Positions 33,521 to 42,279 of a DNA stretch of 64,000 bases are shown in pieces. Within the stretch, counting starts at the first letter, position 1; each line of letters starts with the position of its first letter. The translations under genes were made by a program, and so were the position numbers. The DNA comes from Ectopseudomonas composti (lineage in GTDB: Bacteria; Pseudomonadota; Gammaproteobacteria; Pseudomonadales; Pseudomonadaceae): NCBI RefSeq assembly GCF_900115475.1, contig NZ_FOWP01000013.1:92226-156225 (forward strand). Reading direction: 5' to 3'. The notes beneath the pieces were generated by a model that was not told where the DNA came from, ran no database searches, and saw only the letters and a program-made list of their open reading frames with translations.

Positions 33521-34831
33521 TCAATGAGTCTCTACCAACTTTTGCTCGGCGCTGCGCTGATCGGCCTGTGCCCCCAAGTACCAGCCGAGCAATCCCCATA
33601 GCGCCGCACTGGCCGCACCGACCAACGCCACCAGCCAGGCGCCCTGAGCCAGCATGTCGAGCAGGCTTTTGAGCCAACCACTCATGGCATCGCCCGCGCG
33701 ATAGACCACGGTGTCGATGAAGTTCTTCGCCTTGTACTTGCTCTCGGCGTCCAGCGGTGCGAAGAGCATTTCCCGCCCTGGCCGCACGAAGGCGTACTCA
33801 CCGATGCGCCGCACGATCATCAGCGCTGCAAGCATGGCGAAGGTCGGCATCAACGCCAGGCCGATGAAACCGACACACACCAGCAGCGGCACACAGGCCA
33901 GCAACACCCGCACGCCCATACGCCGCGCGATACGACCGGTGATGAACAGCTGGGCAATCAACGCGCCGGCCTGCACCACGAAATCGATCACCCCGAATAC
34001 CCGCACCTGATCGGCACGCTGTGGGAACAGCTCGGCCACCAGGCGCGCCTGCTCGAAGTAGAGGAAGGTACTGGCCGTGGCCAACAGGATCACAAACCCG
34101 GCGATACCCAGCAGGTAGGGCGAGGCCAGCACGCGGGTCAAACCGCTGAACGGATTACCCGGCACCGGCCTACGTGGGCTCTCGGCCTGAACCGCACCAG
34201 CGCGCCCGGCACCACCCTGCTCGCGCCAGCGCATCAATACCTGCTTGAGCGATAGCGCGACGGCCAGCAATACAGCGGCCAACAGAATCAACCCGGCCTG
34301 ACCAAGAATGCCGATCAACAGTGCACTCAGCGCAGGCCCGGCCAACCCGCCGACACTGGCACCTGCGGCGATGAAGGCGAACAAACGCTTGGCCTGCTCA
34401 CTGTCGAACACGTCAGCCATCAGGCTCCAGGCCACCGAGACGACGAACAGGTTGTAGACCGAAATCCACACGTAGAAGCTGCGCGCCAGCCATACACTCT
34501 CATCAGCGCTGAAGAACAACAGGGCGAACAACGCCAGGTTGAGGGTGAAGAAGCCGTACACCCAGTCGATGAAATGAATCCGCGGCACCCGCGAGCTGAG
34601 CCAGGCGAACAAGGGCACCGCGATCAGCATCACCACGAAGGTGGCGGTGAACAGCCATTGCAGGTTCTCCACGCCGGAGACGATGCCCATGGCCTCGCGG
34701 ATCGGGCGCAGCATGAAGTAACCGGAGAACAGGCAGAAGAACAGGGCAAAACCGGCCAGCGCCGGCCACAGCTCGTTGCGCTGCGCGTTGATGGCCACGG
34801 CCACGCGCTGCGCCATCGTTGACGATGACAT
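33521..34831 (-). CDS. Major-facilitator/NTT-like 12-TM transporter
   Basis: The 436-residue membrane protein has about twelve hydrophobic segments. The start FSGYFMLRPIREAMGIVSG and the later MSLMADVFDSEQAKRLFAFIAAGASVGGLAGP are typical of the Npt1/Npt2-like NTP/NDP exchanger branch found in free-living bacteria; the substrate there is unknown. I chose the ATG at 34831 because AAGGAG lies 6 bases upstream. It lies 46 bases downstream of the Tat-exported SDR on the same strand, so the two may be cotranscribed. Confidence 0.75.
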   Translation of the reverse strand: MSSSTMAQRVAVAINAQRNELWPALAGFALFFCLFSGYFMLRPIREAMGIVSGVENLQWLFTATFVVMLIAVPLFAWLSSRVPRIHFIDWVYGFFTLNLALFALLFFSADESVWLARSFYVWISVYNLFVVSVAWSLMADVFDSEQAKRLFAFIAAGASVGGLAGPALSALLIGILGQAGLILLAAVLLAVALSLKQVLMRWREQGGAGRAGAVQAESPRRPVPGNPFSGLTRVLASPYLLGIAGFVILLATASTFLYFEQARLVAELFPQRADQVRVFGVIDFVVQAGALIAQLFITGRIARRMGVRVLLACVPLLVCVGFIGLALMPTFAMLAALMIVRRIGEYAFVRPGREMLFAPLDAESKYKAKNFIDTVVYRAGDAMSGWLKSLLDMLAQGAWLVALVGAASAALWGLLGWYLGAQADQRSAEQKLVETH

Positions 34832-34877
34832 GCGAAACTCCTTGAACGGGCGCGCCAACGAGGCGCGCCGGGATGAC

Positions 34878-35927
34878 TCAGCCGTATCTGACGCCAGTCA
34901 GGCGCTCGGCCACCGACCACAGGCGCGCGCCGTCATCAGCATCCGTCGCTGCCTCCGGCACCTTGGCCAAGCCCAGTGGGCCGCGTTTTTCCTCTTCGCC
35001 GGTCGGGCCGTAATAACGACCGCCCTCGGCCTCAGCCGCCGTCGCCGCGAACAGCGATGACAGCGCGCCTTGCGCCGCCGAGTGATAGACGTCTCGATCC
35101 TTCGCCCACTGCTGAGCGAACTCGCTTTCCAGTCCAGGCCCGCGCTCGACCAGTTCGGTGACAGCCACGCCAGGATGCGCGGCCACGCTGCGAATGCCCC
35201 AGTCATTGGCCAAACTGCGCCGCTGCAACTCGAAGGCCATCATCAGACAGGCCAGCTTCGATTGGGCGTAGGCGACATAGGGGTTGTAGTTGTTCTGCGA
35301 CTGCAGGTCATCGAAATTGATATTGCCGCGGTTCACGGCGATGCTCGCCAGGGTCACCACGCGCGGGTCGGACGACTTGCGCAACGACGGCAGGAGCAAA
35401 CCGGTCAGAGCGAAATGACCGAGGAAGTTGGTCGCCAGCTGCATCTCGAAGCCATCGCGGGACACGCCGCGCTGCGGCGGCGCCATGATCGCGGCGTTGT
35501 TGATCAGCACGTCCAGCACCTCGCCCTCGGCATTCAGGCGCTGAGCCAGGCTGCGCACCGAAGACAGATCGGCCAGATCCAACTGCTCGAAACGCAGACG
35601 CGCGTCCGGCACCTGTGCGCGGATGCGCTCGACGCTCTCGGCACCACGCTGCCCATTGCGCGCGGCAATGATCACCTGCGCACCCGCCCGGCTCAGGGCC
35701 AGGGCATCCTCGAAACCCATACCGCTGCTGCCGCCGGTGACCAGCATGCGCTTGCCAATCAGCGATGGCATTTCGCTCGCCTGCCACCCTGGTGCGGTAC
35801 TGGCCCAGGCGAATGTCGGCACGCCGCCCAACACCCCGTGCAGGGCAAGACCACCGCTTACCATACCGAACAGTTTCAGGGCGTCACGACGTGTATGGCC
35901 TAACCCCACAGCACTCTTCTTGTTCAT
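34878..35927 (-). CDS. Tat-exported short-chain dehydrogenase/reductase
   Basis: The 349-residue protein has a twin-arginine signal (TRRDALKLFGM at about 12-22, then a hydrophobic stretch and a small-residue cleavage region near 40), followed by an SDR fold: TGGSSGMGFEDALALSRAGA (NAD(P)-binding), NNAAIMAPP, and the active-site Tyr-x3-Lys in YVAYAQSKLA. SDRs are normally cytoplasmic; the Tat motif implies export with bound cofactor, which is unusual. The ATG at 35927 is chosen because the Tat motif follows directly. It is divergent from a LysR gene, its likely regulator. Confidence 0.8.
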   Translation of the reverse strand: MNKKSAVGLGHTRRDALKLFGMVSGGLALHGVLGGVPTFAWASTAPGWQASEMPSLIGKRMLVTGGSSGMGFEDALALSRAGAQVIIAARNGQRGAESVERIRAQVPDARLRFEQLDLADLSSVRSLAQRLNAEGEVLDVLINNAAIMAPPQRGVSRDGFEMQLATNFLGHFALTGLLLPSLRKSSDPRVVTLASIAVNRGNINFDDLQSQNNYNPYVAYAQSKLACLMMAFELQRRSLANDWGIRSVAAHPGVAVTELVERGPGLESEFAQQWAKDRDVYHSAAQGALSSLFAATAAEAEGGRYYGPTGEEEKRGPLGLAKVPEAATDADDGARLWSVAERLTGVRYG

Positions 35928-36222
35928 CGGCTGATTCCTCGTGTCCGTTGACTCGATGCGCCAGAGCCGGCGCACGCACAGGACATAGAGTGCGGGCAGA
36001 TGCCGCGTACGATAAGCCGGCCAAAACCGAACAACGCATACGGTCAGGCGGACAGTTACCTGGTGTTTCAAAGGCGCGAACCGTGGCCCGGATGCAATCC
36101 GGGGCCATTGCTACAGATTCCCGGATTTCATCCGGCCACATCCCAGCAAGTGCCCCTCAGGATTGGCAAAGCGGCCGCAGCGCCGCATTATCGACTCCTT
36201 CGCAATCAGCCAGCCGACGCCC

Positions 36223-37146
36223 ATGCGCCAACCCAACCTATCCGACATCGCCCTGTTCGCTGCCGTGGTCGAGGCCGGTGGCTTTCGCGTCGCGGCGCAA
36301 CGCCGCGGCATGTCGGCCTCGTCGCTGAGCGATTGCGTGCGCCGCCTGGAGAAGGAGCTGGGCATGCGTCTGCTCAATCGCACCACACGCGGCCTGACCC
36401 CGACAGAAATCGGCGCACGCTTGCTGGAGCGCCTGCGCCCGGCACTGGATGAGATCAACGCCGCACTCAACGACTTGCAGGAAGATCCGCAGAACCCGAT
36501 TGGCTCGCTGCGCCTGCATGTGCCCGGCGTGATCGCGCGGCACATCCTGCCGCAACTGCTCGATGGCTTTCTCGCTCGCTATCCCGGCATCGCGCTGGAG
36601 GTGAACATGGACAACACCTTCATCGACGTGATCGGCTCCGGTTACGACGCCGGCATTCGCTACGAAGAAAGCCTGGCCAAGGACATGATTGCCATCCCCA
36701 TCGGGCCGCGCCGGCAGTGTTTCATGGCCGTCGCGGCGCCCAGCTACCTGCAGCGCCACGGCACGCCGCAACACCCCAGCGAACTGAGCGAGCATCGTTT
36801 GCTCGGCTATCGCTTCGCCAGCGGCAAGCTCGGCGTATGGGAGTTCGAGCAGGACGGCCGCACCTTACGCATCACCCCCGAGGGCCGGCTGGTCAGCTCC
36901 TCGCAGGACCTGCTGATCGCCGCGGCCTGTGCCGGCCACGGCATTCTCTACACCTTCGAGGAATACATCGCGGCGCACCTCGCCAGCGGCCAGTTGCAAC
37001 CCTTCATGCAGGACTGGTGGCAACACTTCAACGGCCCGTTTCTTTACTACCACAGCAGACGTCACGTGCCGGCGCCGCTACGCGCCTTTGTCGACTACGT
37101 GAAAGCCATGAACGCTCTGGACCATTCGTCTCAAAGCCCGAAATAG
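36223..37146 (+). CDS. LysR-family transcriptional regulator
   Basis: The 307-residue protein has the LysR HTH (NLSDIALFAAVVEAGGFRVAAQRRGMSASSLSDCVRRLE) and substrate-binding domain (about 90-300). The start at 36223 gives the usual family beginning and lies about 296 bases from the divergent Tat-SDR start. It may control the SDR or the MFS gene 75 bases downstream. The ligand is unknown. Confidence 0.87.
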   Translation: MRQPNLSDIALFAAVVEAGGFRVAAQRRGMSASSLSDCVRRLEKELGMRLLNRTTRGLTPTEIGARLLERLRPALDEINAALNDLQEDPQNPIGSLRLHVPGVIARHILPQLLDGFLARYPGIALEVNMDNTFIDVIGSGYDAGIRYEESLAKDMIAIPIGPRRQCFMAVAAPSYLQRHGTPQHPSELSEHRLLGYRFASGKLGVWEFEQDGRTLRITPEGRLVSSSQDLLIAAACAGHGILYTFEEYIAAHLASGQLQPFMQDWWQHFNGPFLYYHSRRHVPAPLRAFVDYVKAMNALDHSSQSPK

Positions 37147-37221
37147 AGCGGCCGCCAATACCCAAGCAAAGCGCTGGGAGATTATAATCGCGCGCTTGCT
37201 TTCACCCCTTCCAGGTCACTC

Positions 37222-38421
37222 ATGAACAGTTCTGCATCCGACGCCGCGACGAGTCTGTCGCCGGGCGCGATCCTTCTCATTCAACTCGCCCTGGCCCTCG
37301 GCGGCTTCGCCATCGGCACCGGCGAGTTCGCCATCATGGGCCTGATGCCCAATGTCGCCGCCGACCTTGGTGTCAGCGAGCCACAAGTCGGCCACGTGAT
37401 CAGCGCCTATGCCCTCGGTGTGGTGGTCGGTGCACCGGTGCTGGCCTTGCTCGGCGCACGTCTACCACGGCGCATCCTGCTTCTGCTGCTGATGGGCTGC
37501 TTCGCCCTCGGCAATTTCGCCAGCGCCCTGGCGCCAAGCTACGAGCCGCTACTGATCTTCCGCTTTATCGCTGGCCTGCCGCACGGCGCCTATTTCGGCA
37601 TCGCCATGCTCGTCGCTGCCTCCATGGCGCCACCGCACAAACGCGCCAAGGCGGTGAGCCGGGTATTGGCTGGCCTTACCGTGGCCATCCTCATCGGCAA
37701 CCCGCTGGCCACCTGGCTCGGCCAGTTCATGAGCTGGCGCTACGCTTTCGCCCTGGTCGGGGTGATCGCCATCACCACCATCGCCATGGTCGCGATCTTC
37801 CTTCCGGCCGATCCGCACGAGCAGCGCAGCAGCCCCTCGGGCGAGCTGCGCGCCTTCAACCGCGCGCCGATCTGGCTGGCCCTGGGCATAGGCTCGATCG
37901 GTTTTGCCGGGATGTTCTGCGTGTTCAGCTACATGGCGCCGACCCTGCTCCACGTCACCCAGGTCGGGCCCGGCTGGATTCCCCTGGCCATGGGCGTGTT
38001 CGGCGCCGGTTGCATTGTCGGTAATAGTGTCGGCGGCTGGCTGTTCGACCGACTGCGCCTGCGCGCCGTGGCCTGGATCCTCGCCTGGAGCACGCTGGTG
38101 CTGCTGGTCTTCCCGTTCGCCGCACACAGCCTGTGGACGATCCTGCCGGCGATCTTTGCCCTCGGCACCATGATCGCCCTCGGTCCGGCGCTACAGACCC
38201 ATCTGATGGACGTCGCCACGGGGGCGCAGACTCTGGCGGCTGCGTCCAACCACGCCGCGTTCAACGTCGCCAACGCACTCGGCCCCTGGCTCGGCGGCCT
38301 GGCCATCAGCGCCGGCATGGGCTGGACGGTCACTGGCTATATCGGCGCGGCCACGGCCGTTGGCGGCTTGCTGCTGTTCGGCTGGGCGTGGCAGGTGCAG
38401 CGCAAAAGCGAACACATATGA
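37222..38421 (+). CDS. MFS transporter (DHA1/AraJ-like efflux type)
   Basis: The 399-residue protein has twelve membrane segments and the DHA1 signatures LGGFAIGTGEFAIMGLMPNVAADLG at the first segment and GVVVGAPVLALLGARLPRRILLL at motif A. These carriers export drugs or sugars in exchange for protons. AGGT stands near the ATG at 37222. It follows the LysR gene, which may regulate it; the exported compound is unknown. Confidence 0.87.
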   Translation: MNSSASDAATSLSPGAILLIQLALALGGFAIGTGEFAIMGLMPNVAADLGVSEPQVGHVISAYALGVVVGAPVLALLGARLPRRILLLLLMGCFALGNFASALAPSYEPLLIFRFIAGLPHGAYFGIAMLVAASMAPPHKRAKAVSRVLAGLTVAILIGNPLATWLGQFMSWRYAFALVGVIAITTIAMVAIFLPADPHEQRSSPSGELRAFNRAPIWLALGIGSIGFAGMFCVFSYMAPTLLHVTQVGPGWIPLAMGVFGAGCIVGNSVGGWLFDRLRLRAVAWILAWSTLVLLVFPFAAHSLWTILPAIFALGTMIALGPALQTHLMDVATGAQTLAAASNHAAFNVANALGPWLGGLAISAGMGWTVTGYIGAATAVGGLLLFGWAWQVQRKSEHI

Positions 38422-38487
38422 CAGATGCGGGATGGTGCGCCGGCAGGTATCGTCTACCTCCCGAGCCACTGCCCTGTAACCCGTCCG

Positions 38488-39045
38488 ATGATTGCCCAGC
38501 GTTTACGATTCGCCCTGATCGGTACCGCCCTGTTCACCGCTCTGACCGCCCACGCCCAAGTGGAAGTCGAGGCCAATGCCGGCATGCTGGCGGCGAAGAT
38601 TTCCGAAGAGATCGTTCCTGGCGACTACGAGAAACTGCTACAGGGTTTGCGCGCCAATCCCGGCCAGTACATGCGCAAGATCGTGCTGCTCGACAGCATC
38701 GGCGGTAGCGCCCCGGAAGCCATCCGCATGGGCCGCCTGCTGCGCGAAACCGGCTTCGAGGCGCTGGTGCCTTCCGGCGGCATGTGCCAGGGCAGTTGCA
38801 TCTACCTGCTGGCGGCTGGCAGCAAGCGCACGGTCAACGGCCACGTCGCCCTGCGCCGGCCGCCCTTCCCCGCCGGTGACTCGGCACTGGCGCAGGCCGC
38901 CCATGGCAGCCAGCCATTCAGCCCGGCCAAGTACTTTCGTGACATGGGCGTCGACGTAAGCCTGGCCGAAGCGATCTACCAGGCCCCGCCAGGTCGCTTG
39001 CGTCTGCTGAACCAGGATGAGCTAGCGCGTTATCGACTGAAATAG
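38488..39045 (+). CDS. Periplasmic ClpP/crotonase-fold protein
   Basis: The 185-residue protein starts with a signal peptide (MIAQRLRFALIGTALFTALTAHA, cleavage near 23). VLLDSIGGSAPEAIRMGRLLRETGFEALVPSG and GMCQGSCIYLLAAGSKRTV follow, the layout of ClpP-like serine-protease folds of the COG3904 type. The CQGSC part places a Ser next to two cysteines, where the family usually has a nucleophile, but activity is unproven. I chose the ATG at 38488 because the signal peptide begins there. It is followed by a strong terminator. Confidence 0.75.
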   Translation: MIAQRLRFALIGTALFTALTAHAQVEVEANAGMLAAKISEEIVPGDYEKLLQGLRANPGQYMRKIVLLDSIGGSAPEAIRMGRLLRETGFEALVPSGGMCQGSCIYLLAAGSKRTVNGHVALRRPPFPAGDSALAQAAHGSQPFSPAKYFRDMGVDVSLAEAIYQAPPGRLRLLNQDELARYRLK

Positions 39046-39067
39046 CGATACCCGCTGAAGTGAAGCA

Positions 39068-39101
39068 AGCCTCGGCATCACGCGATGCCGGGGCTTTTTT
39101 T
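39068..39101 (+). terminator. Rho-independent terminator
   Basis: A 12-bp stem (AGCCTCGGCATC, 39068-39079, against GATGCCGGGGCT, 39084-39095, one mismatched pair) with a 4-base loop is followed by seven T residues. It ends the transcript of the ClpP-fold gene. Confidence 0.9.
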
Positions 39102-39210
39102 CAGGTTCTGAGCATTCTCGCGGGTGATACGCATGACACCGGGCTGGCAAATTTGTGTGCGTATCGCTTACTGACTTAGCACTATCCGTTACCGCGTGTG
39201 CTGAGCGTTT

Positions 39211-39825
39211 GGGTTGCGCCCCTTACGGGCGCCACACCTTTCTTGCTTGCCCAAGAAAGGTGTGCCAAAGAAGGGCACCCCGACATCCGGGTTTCGCTGC
39301 GCGAAACTTGATTCGCTGCGCTCACCCTGCGGGCCAGCCTCCGGCTGTTACTTCGCTTCGCTGCGTTTCCTCGCTCCGGCGCTGCTCTTGGGGCCGGCTT
39401 ACATGGGCCATCCCTGGCTCATTAAGCGGGGCCGCCATCGGTATTTCGCCGCATCCATGCGGCTCGTCCCCCTATGCAACACCTCCACTCGGCCTCCTGA
39501 AGGGGGACCGGGCCGCGAGCTTGCGAAATTTTCGGAAGATCAAAGTAGGTAGCGTTTGGCTTTTGCTCTTGAAGCGCGATCTCACAGACGACGCCCAAAT
39601 CCCCTTCAGGAGGCCGAGTGGAATCGCCGCGTAAGGGGTTGAGCGACATGGATGTCGCGAGAGCTGCGATGGGCCAGGGATGGCCCTTCGCAGCGTGCCC
39701 CTGGAGTGGTGATGGAGCGAGGGAACCCCGGCGAAGCCGGGGCCGGATGGTGGGGTGCCCTTCTCTTTGGTTACTTTCTCTTGGGCAAGCAAGAGAAAGT
39801 GACTCGCCCGTAAGGGGCGAAACCC
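39211..39825. repeat. Large imperfect palindromic element without genes
   Basis: The outer arms 39211-39281 and about 39752-39825 are near reverse complements (both contain CCCCTTACGGGCG, TTCTTGCTTGCCCAAGA and AAGGGCACCCC in mirrored order). Inner arms 39485-39507 and 39600-39621 (CTCGGCCTCCTGAAGGGG and its complement) are almost perfect. Short frames inside are by-products of the symmetry; no protein family was recognised. It fills most of the 894-base gap between the ClpP-fold gene and the MatC-type gene. Confidence 0.75.
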
Positions 39826-39939
39826 ATCAGACCAGGCGACGTGCTAATGGATAGTGCCAAGTCATCGACAGCTAACACTTAATTACCAGTCCAGTATCAA
39901 CTCGCACTTTCCCCAGACTATGCGAAGAACCTTTTTTCA

Positions 39940-41241
39940 TCAGAACAGGAAGGTCAGCGCCAGGTTGAACAGCATCGCCGCAACGAAGCCGATGGGCGCG
40001 GCGCGCAGCAGCAGTTGCGAGAACAACGACGAGCGTACCTTCTCATCGGTACAGGAACCCAGCAGCAGGCTGCCACCGGACGAGAACGGCGAGATCGAGG
40101 TGGCCTGAGCGCCCACCACGATGGCGATGAAGATGATCATCGGATCGATCGACATCGACGCCGACAACGGCAGCACCATGGGGAACAGTGCCGGCGTCAC
40201 CACGCCGAGCGTGCTGGCGAAGATCGACATCAGTGCCGCGACCACACCGAAGGCCACCGGAATCATCACTGGCGGGATGTTGCCACTGATCCAGGATGCC
40301 AGGGAATCGATGGTGCCGGCCTTGATCGCGACGGTAATCAGCATGCCGACACCGCAGATCATGATCAGCGTGGCCCAGGGCACCGAGGCGATGGCCTTGC
40401 GCTCGTCGCCGAGTTTGAGCAGCAGCGCGATCACCGAGAACACGCTGGCGATCAGGCCGATGTCCACCTTGCTGTTAATGAACTTGACCGTGGCATTGTC
40501 CGGGAAGGCCAGCAGGGCCAGCGGCGCAGCCAGAACCAGCACCATCATCAGCACGGTCAGCAGCAGGGTCAGTTTCTGTTCGCGGTTGAAGGCTTGCGGC
40601 AGGTCAGCGTTGATCACCGCGTTCTTCAGGTTGCGGCCATGGCCACCGAGGAAGACGAAGGCCGAGATCACCAGAACAGGGATCACTGCCGTGCTGGCGA
40701 AGATTGCCAGGGCATTCACGAACGCCTCGCTCTCGGGCATACCGGCGCTGGTCATCAGGCCACGGAAGATGATGCCGCTCTGACTGGAAACGAAGTTCGC
40801 TCCACCCAGCGCGCCGTAGTTCACCGCCATACCGCCCAGGATCAGGCTCATGCCGGTACGCTGGCACAGCAGCAGGGTCAGCGGCGCCATGAAGGCCAGT
40901 ACGGTGTAGTAACCCGCGCCCATAGCCGCGATCAACCCCGAGGTCAGGAAGATTGCGTACGGCAGCAGGTGCGGCACGCCACGGCAGCGATACAGCAGAT
41001 GCCCGGTGAGTTTTTCCAGGGTGCCGTTGACGGTGGCGAAGCTGTAGAACAGGCAGACTGAGAAAATCACGAAGAAGATCTTCAGCGGCCACATGTTGAT
41101 GATGTCGCCCGGGCTCATGCCCATGCCGAAGCAGCCCAGCAGGTAGGCGAAGGCAATGGCGAACAGGCCGATATTGATCTTGGTGGTGTACCCCAGCGCG
41201 ACGGCGAGGACGATCGCGGCGACGACGAGCAAGCTCATCAT
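39940..41241 (-). CDS. MatC-type dicarboxylate carrier
   Basis: The 433-residue membrane protein has about eleven hydrophobic segments. Its start (LLVVAAIVLAVALGYTTKINIGLFAIAFAYLLG) is typical of the MatC N-terminal domain of malonate/C4-dicarboxylate carriers in the ion-transporter superfamily. It also carries SPFSSGGSLLLG at the second half-repeat, a conserved carrier loop. It lies 37 bases downstream of an amidohydrolase gene on the same strand, so a substrate for or product of that enzyme is the likely cargo. Confidence 0.8.
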   Translation of the reverse strand: MMSLLVVAAIVLAVALGYTTKINIGLFAIAFAYLLGCFGMGMSPGDIINMWPLKIFFVIFSVCLFYSFATVNGTLEKLTGHLLYRCRGVPHLLPYAIFLTSGLIAAMGAGYYTVLAFMAPLTLLLCQRTGMSLILGGMAVNYGALGGANFVSSQSGIIFRGLMTSAGMPESEAFVNALAIFASTAVIPVLVISAFVFLGGHGRNLKNAVINADLPQAFNREQKLTLLLTVLMMVLVLAAPLALLAFPDNATVKFINSKVDIGLIASVFSVIALLLKLGDERKAIASVPWATLIMICGVGMLITVAIKAGTIDSLASWISGNIPPVMIPVAFGVVAALMSIFASTLGVVTPALFPMVLPLSASMSIDPMIIFIAIVVGAQATSISPFSSGGSLLLGSCTDEKVRSSLFSQLLLRAAPIGFVAAMLFNLALTFLF

Positions 41242-41278
41242 GGTTTGACTCCTTTTGTTGTTCTGATGTGAGCAGTGG

Positions 41279-42109
41279 TTACGCCGAGGCGAAACCGAAC
41301 AGGGTTGTAGGGTTCTCCACCAGAACGCGGCGGCGCTCCTCGGGGTTGGGCAGCAGGGCCTCGAGCAGCGCTAGTTGCTGATCGTAGCGGGTCTGCGACT
41401 CGAACTGGGTGTTGGGCCAATCGCTGCCCCAGACGAACCGTCCCACGCCGCCGCAGGCCTCGCGCAGACGCGCTTCGATGGCCTGGGCACGGGCCAGATC
41501 GGATTGGCTGCGGTAGGCCGCTGAAAGCTTGATCCACACCGGCGCCTGGCCGAGCAGGTCGAAGAAGACCTCATGCTGCGCAGCGTCCAGTTGCACGCTC
41601 GGCGCAGGCAGGCCGAAGTGATCGATCACCACGGTGACGCCGGATTCGAGAATCGCCGGCACGATCAGCGCCAGGTCGTCGAAGCTGCGCTGAATTTCCA
41701 CCTGCCAGCCACGGCGCGCCAGACGGCGGAACAGACCACTCCAGGCCGGGCCGGTGTAATCCTCCAGCGCCTTGCCGATCAGGTTCAGGCGCACGCCCAC
41801 CACGCCGGCAGCGGCCAACTCGTCCAGCTCGGCATCGCTGACCTGCGCATCGACCACCGCCACGCCACGCAGGCGCCCCGGGAAGCGCTGTAGCGCCTCG
41901 AGCATGTAGTGGTTGTCGGTGCCAAGAAAGCTGGGCTGGATCAGTACGCCATGGGACAGCCCGCCTGCATCCAGATGAGCCAGGTACTGCTCCACGGTGG
42001 CGTCATAGCTGGGGCTGTAGCGGCGGCCGGGAACCATGGGCAGGTCCTGGCGAAAGATGTGCGCGTGGGTGTCGATGCCGGTGATTCCGGCATAAAGCAT
42101 GGGCGTCAC
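41279..42109 (-). CDS. Amidohydrolase family protein (2-pyrone-4,6-dicarboxylate lactonase-like)
   Basis: The 276-residue TIM-barrel protein is of the Amidohydro_2/LigI type: metal-binding-like IDTHAHIFR at the N-terminus, VVIDHFGLP in the middle and FVWGSDWPNTQFES near 226-239, whose Asp is the usual catalytic base. LigI hydrolyses the lactone of 2-pyrone-4,6-dicarboxylate; related proteins hydrolyse other lactones. The start may be the GTG at 42109 or the ATG at 42100; neither has a strong ribosome binding site. It is first in an operon with the MatC-type carrier and divergent from a GntR regulator with a palindromic operator between. Confidence 0.82.
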   Translation of the reverse strand: MTPMLYAGITGIDTHAHIFRQDLPMVPGRRYSPSYDATVEQYLAHLDAGGLSHGVLIQPSFLGTDNHYMLEALQRFPGRLRGVAVVDAQVSDAELDELAAAGVVGVRLNLIGKALEDYTGPAWSGLFRRLARRGWQVEIQRSFDDLALIVPAILESGVTVVIDHFGLPAPSVQLDAAQHEVFFDLLGQAPVWIKLSAAYRSQSDLARAQAIEARLREACGGVGRFVWGSDWPNTQFESQTRYDQQLALLEALLPNPEERRRVLVENPTTLFGFASA

Positions 42110-42170
42110 GAAGCGATACCTCTGTCGATTCTTGTACGAGCCGCCGGTACGAGCGACTCCTTCTTGTAAG

Positions 42171-42190
42171 TCATATATTCATATATATGA
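42171..42190. promoter_or_regulatory. Candidate GntR operator
   Basis: TCATATATTCATATATATGA is a perfect 8+8 palindrome (TCATATAT/ATATATGA) with a 4-base centre. It lies in the 170-base divergent region between the amidohydrolase and the GntR gene, 62 bases before the amidohydrolase start. The A/T-rich dyad stands out sharply in GC-rich DNA and fits GntR-type sites. Confidence 0.65.
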
Positions 42191-42279
42191 TTAGATGACT
42201 GTATCTACAGAGATCGAGTGCTGTCAATCTGCAGGCCAGTGGTAAAGTGACGGCCGGTCGAATTGCGGATGTGAGGCTT

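Noticed and set aside
39155..39849. Several short frames inside the palindromic element
   Set aside because: They mirror each other because of the symmetry and show no family signature; the region is treated as a repeat.
42110..42130. Second operator copy near the amidohydrolase start
   Set aside because: No second TCATATAT dyad is present there; only the site at 42171-42190 is supported.
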